Shown here: positions 60,420 through 64,000 of the stretch, one piece after another
Layout: each line of letters opens with the position of its first letter
How positions within the stretch are numbered: the stretch's first letter is position 1
From: Physcia stellaris
Taxonomy: Eukaryota > Ascomycota > Lecanoromycetes > Caliciales > Physciaceae
DNA length: 64,000 nucleotides
Reading direction: 5' to 3'
Assembly: GCA_018902385.1 (NCBI GenBank)
Contig: JABSSW010000080.1
Coordinates: 1-64,000, forward strand
Made by a program: the position numbers and the translations under genes
The notes under the pieces: generated by a model
Seen by the model: the letters and a program-made list of their open reading frames with translations, nothing else
What the model was told of the DNA's origin: nothing
The model's database searches: none

Positions 60420-61350
60420 CACCCCAAGAACATCGGGGTATCTTGACTCGTCCTATGGATGCGTATGCAGACGTGACCGCTTTCCTGAAAGAACGCAGTG
60501 AGGGAAGCCATCGCTCGGGTTCAAACGGGACACCACCCAGAGCGAACTCGAAAAGTTGGTTCACGCATTGCGGTTCGCCCTCCGGTTCGTGCGTACCGAT
60601 TGCATTATGTCAGATACCCGTGCGTGAGGCTGACTGTTATTCACAGCTCCGAAACCCTAGGAAACACTTGGAGCCTTTACCATCTATCCCTAGATACATA
60701 ATATCTTCATATACCTACGCAGGACATTCAAGGTTCCGACAACGATTGATATCAAGATGAGCGTTCAAAATTACGACTCGTTTCAAAACCAGCCAGGCCA
60801 GCAAGGATCTGGCACCGTTGGTCCTGGAGACCAACAACCGCAAGATACTGCAATGGGTGATCAGATGCCCGAGAACGCTGGTCAGCAACGCTGGTCTGAT
60901 GCCCGAGAATGCCGCTCAACAACGACTCGTTTCAAAACCAGCCAGGCTGGTCCTGGAGGCCAACAACCCCAAGACTACAATGGGTGGTCAGATGCCCGAG
61001 GCAATAACCGCAAGACACTATAAGGGTGGTCCAATGCCCGAGAACGCTGGTCAGCAACGACTCGTTTCAAAACCAGCCAGGCTGGCCCTGGAGGGCAACA
61101 AACCGCAAGACTGCAATGGGTGGTCAGATGCCCGAGAATGCTGGTCATCTCCGCGATGTGGAGTTCCGTGGTAATATCGACACCGAAGATGCTATATACA
61201 AACAAGGTTCTCGAAATGCTGGGAAAACCTGGCACCCACATGTCTGGGCTCCCATGTCTGGGCTCCCGCATGACACAACCCAAAGCGAACTCGAAAGTTG
61301 GTTTACGCAATGCGGCGGGTGCCTTTCGTGCAACCAAGTGTTTTCTGGGT
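60420..61350 (+). pseudogene. Interleaved fragments of ARP-like and Csx1-like protein genes
   Basis: Near 60,430-60,560 the plus strand reads RPMDAYADVTAFLKERSEGS and then TPPRANSKSWFTHCG. Near 61,190-61,320 it reads DAIYKQGSRNAGKTWHPHVW and DTTQSELESWFTQCGG. Both recall the part of ARP-like proteins upstream of the zinc fingers (ELESWFTQ...G type). Between them at 60,757-61,140 lies a tandem repeat resembling the N-terminus of Csx1-like proteins. All are frame-broken. Assignment rests on remembered family sequence. Confidence 0.5.
60757..61140 (+). repeat. Tandem repeat encoding a Gln/Gly-rich N-terminal-like segment
   Basis: Three to four units of about 100 bp contain 'gactcgtttcaaaaccagccaggctggtcctggaggccaacaaccgcaagactacaatgggtggtcagatgcccgagaacgctggtcagcaac'. 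The first opens with ATG at 60757 (MSVQNYDSFQNQPGQQGSG...). Translation gives SFQNQPGQ, GDQQPQD and DQMPENAGQQ, similar to the disordered N-terminus of Csx1-like RNA-binding proteins. Units are of different length, so the frame is not kept. Confidence 0.65.
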
Positions 61351-61534
61351 GGATACTGCTCGACGCAAATCGCACCGATCACACTGGGTCTAATTAATTT
61401 TAAGTCGGATACTGTTCGACGCCAGGTTTTTTTATCGCGATGGAGTTGATGGAGCTTGGTTGGATACCGCTCGACGCAAAAGCCGCCGATCGTTGCGAAG
61501 AATTTAAAGCCGGATTAGATACTGCTCGACGCAA
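61351..61534. repeat. Four short repeats ggatactgctcgacgcaaa
   Basis: Copies occur at 61351, 61407, 61462 and 61517 at roughly 55-bp spacing. Shared context includes 'aagtcgg/aagccgg' before the third and fourth copies. No coding or known binding function is recognised. Confidence 0.7.
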
Positions 61535-61539
61535 AATCC

Positions 61540-64000
61540 GCCGGAAGACGCCGGAAGTAGCCATTAGAAGACTTTAGGAGATATTGGACGGAAGTCTTGC
61601 CATTAAGTACGTCCTCAGCGCAAATTTGGTCCTTCGTCCAGCATCCAGTGAAGTAAAAGTCCCAAAGCCAAGCAGATACTTTTCCCAGCAAGAGAAACAT
61701 CCTAGGTATGGTCTCAAGTCAAAGCACAAATGCTCCAGCCGAACTCAGCAGCAATGAAGGCAGTGAAGCAAGTAATTCCGATCGCACGTTCTCTTCAGGA
61801 TCCACTGTCCCATCAGCCAACTCTTCACTGTAGACCGCAGACAGTTATCGGGCTGGGAGACGCCAAGGACTATGACTTGAGTGGTGGTTGGCGTGCTAGC
61901 CAGGGGTGCTAATGCAGGGGAGGCGCATCGGTTTCGGGAAGTGCTCGGACGATCTGCCGCTATGTTCCATACGCCTGCTGCCCCTTGCTTCCTGGTCTTT
62001 TTTTGGTCCGTTTGCCCCATAAGAATGCAATTCTTCTGCAAAGGCTGCACCGCCTTGGATCAAGATTTGAGATTGCTCTATCTGCGGCATGACATCCATT
62101 TAGGTAAGTCCGTCATCGATCTACGGGACAGATTGCTGGAGTATTAGCTGACTTGCCGATCAGCAATAGCGTTGATGGCGGTATTGATGAGGAGGAAGAT
62201 GAAGAGATGATAATGAGATGAGGAGGCGGACAATCCGAGAAAATGAATCTGGAAGGTATGGAAGCCATGGAATCCAGTTTGAAGAGTGTAGTCGAAGCTA
62301 GGTTACCTTGTACGCAGCTGCGAACGAGACGAACAATTCCCAAGCATATTTCAAACGTATGGTAGCACTCTTGGCAAGGCGAGAAGCACTCCCACGAAAG
62401 CCGGCGACCCCATCTAGAGGGTGTAGTCGGCTCCAGCGAAGACAAATCCGAGAAAGACGAGTCCGAAAACGAACCGTGCCCAAAAGCGACCTTAGCAGCA
62501 AATGGACCGACAATGCAACACACTGCCCGGTTCTTGTCGCAGATGACTGCAAGTGGCTTTCATCCGACCTTCCATGGGGACCAGGCATGGCTTCGTCGAA
62601 GAAAATTCTCACATCCACCGGCCTGATAGCTATCTTTACGTTGTGAGAAGCCCTCCTCTCCGCGATACCTACGAGTTGTTGCATCCAGGATAATCACTAA
62701 TGCGGGAGGTTGTCTACTGTCAAACGATTTCCCAGATCCTGTTCTGCGTGGATCGTATGGAGCACGAGTCTTGAACTATGTCCGCCGACGGAGCTCGCAA
62801 GTCGAGAAACCTTAACCCAGACTATCACTACAAGGTTGCTGCTGGTTACATCCGCGGAGGAAGCCGACCTGTCTCCTTCGCGATGGCGCTCATAGAGCCA
62901 AGAAGACCTGCATATGGGAGATCCACGGTGGGATTGCGTACTCTGTCATTGTTGTTAATAACGAGCATTCCGATGTCGACAATGGAAGTCCACCAGAACC
63001 AAAAGCAACCTTCGGCAAATACACAATCCGCGGTCGAGAAAGCATCCTCCTGGCTTCTTTGCAAAGTCACTGTCGACCTTGGACAGACAGCGTCTGAGTG
63101 GTCCGGTGGCAGCTTTCGCAGCGAAGCCTACAGCCCAGACAACGCTAGTAGTATATCAAATTCAGCATTGACTGCAGTGGATTCTAAAGGTCCAAATCCG
63201 CGCCGAAAGGCCCTAACGCTTAATGGGGGTGCCGCTGTGGTTTTGGTTTATTGCAAACCGGGACCTAGTTTTCAATATATGTAGTCGGAGAGTATCTGTT
63301 GACCGAGCCATTGAGGAAATGCACGCCATAAACCTAACGGTTATTGCAGAAGCTTGTGGCTTTTCTGTTGCAAGGTAGTTGCTTGATCAACTACACCTGT
63401 TCTATCGATCAGGCTGATCATCGAGCACAAAAGCCCTAACGCTCAATGGGGGTGCGGTCGTGGTCGTCGTTTATTGCGAAAGCCCGTAGTTTTTACCACT
63501 TCCTTGGCCTCTGCGAGGAGTTGACTCTCAGGGAGGGTTCACCTGTGCTTGCGGAGTTCAAAATCGACTTCCTCATCTCTGGCGACACATCATCGACAAA
63601 ACTAGAGCGGTCCTTGGCTGGCGATCTGGTTGTTCTTTTTCTGGACGGGCGGCCGCCGATCAATACTTTCCGCAACCAGTCGGCGAGAACTCGGCAATTC
63701 TCCAGCTTGGAAAGATACGGGGATCCAAGGACATCGACTCCAAACCTGTTTCCAATATAGATGTCGTTTGTAGATGCTGATTGCGAGCGACGGCGCACCG
63801 CCCCGACTCTTCTTTTGGTTTTGTGCTCCTGGGGTTCTGAGCTTTTTGTTGAGTGCCGAGACCGGAATCTAGGTTTCAACATGTGCTGTTCCGGTTTCAA
63901 GAAGAGGAAGTCAGATAATCATGATTGACATAGCAATCAAGGAGTGTTGGTTGAGCGGGCAGCTGAGGATACTGCACGCCACGAAACTATCCTTGCTTGT
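61540..64000. other. Gene-poor end of the window
   Basis: No intact gene is seen. Possible coding-like remnants are YHYKVAAGYIRGGSRPVSFA near 62,830-62,890 and IAYSVIVVNNEHSDVDNGSP near 62,930-63,000 (plus strand, neither assigned). A 65-bp duplication, 'ccctaacgcttaatgggggtgccgctgtggttttggtttattgc', lies at about 63,213 and 63,433. A minus-strand open frame at 63493-63900 is Arg/Ser-rich with no domain. Confidence 0.4.

Noticed and set aside
63493-63900. 135-codon minus-strand open frame at the right end
   Set aside because: It is Arg/Ser-rich and without a domain, conserved motif or splice support. It could be an exon of a gene extending beyond the window, but this cannot be shown.
1-64000. 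tRNA, rRNA and CRISPR features
   Set aside because: No tRNA cloverleaf with A and B boxes, no rRNA sequence and no regularly spaced identical repeats with unique spacers were seen. The arrays found are degenerate coding-derived repeats.

Overview
This window is nuclear DNA of a filamentous ascomycete (Pezizomycotina). The evidence is short GT-AG introns of about 46-96 bp, an AT-dominated block of mutated LTR retrotransposons next to ordinary gene space, and fungal families such as an Atg37-like acyl-CoA-binding protein, a ubiquitin-WLM metalloprotease and a Kex2-processed secreted peptide precursor. The class cannot be fixed by eye.

Region 1 (1 to about 14,050) is an AT-rich transposon block. 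A Ty1/copia relic is interrupted by a complete-length but heavily mutated Ty3/gypsy chromovirus (2702-12202). That element is in turn interrupted by a small non-coding LTR element (5966-8063). The target duplications of both insertions are visible. The mutation pattern is unusual: cytosines survive before A and G but are nearly absent before T and C, whereas classic RIP targets CpA.

Region 2 (about 14,700 to 35,900) is ordinary gene space. In order it holds an RNase III-like protein (+), a disordered protein with a C-terminal J domain (-), an Atg37/ACBD5-like protein (-), a two-helix membrane protein (+), two putative secreted proteins (-), a ubiquitin-WLM protease (-), an eight-exon catalase (+) and a THEM6-like thioesterase (-). 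Four of these conserved genes carry a single one-base frame slip, three of them in clear G/C runs. That looks more like consensus sequence error than decay.

Region 3 (about 36,900 to 64,000) is normal in GC but almost empty of intact genes. It is a mosaic of duplicated, shuffled, frame-broken pieces of conserved host genes. Fragments of a Csx1/Nam8-like three-RRM protein lie on the minus strand at 42-49 kb, with a probable N-terminal piece on the plus strand at 60.8 kb. Fragments of a RanBP2-type zinc-finger protein lie on minus at 37-39 kb and on plus at 55-56 kb and 60-61 kb. Tandem arrays with units of about 60, 65, 91 and 175 bp are embedded. The one convincing gene here is a secreted precursor (50,824-51,932, -) carrying several Kex2-bounded, cysteine-paired peptides, either an alpha-pheromone-like precursor or another repeat-peptide precursor.
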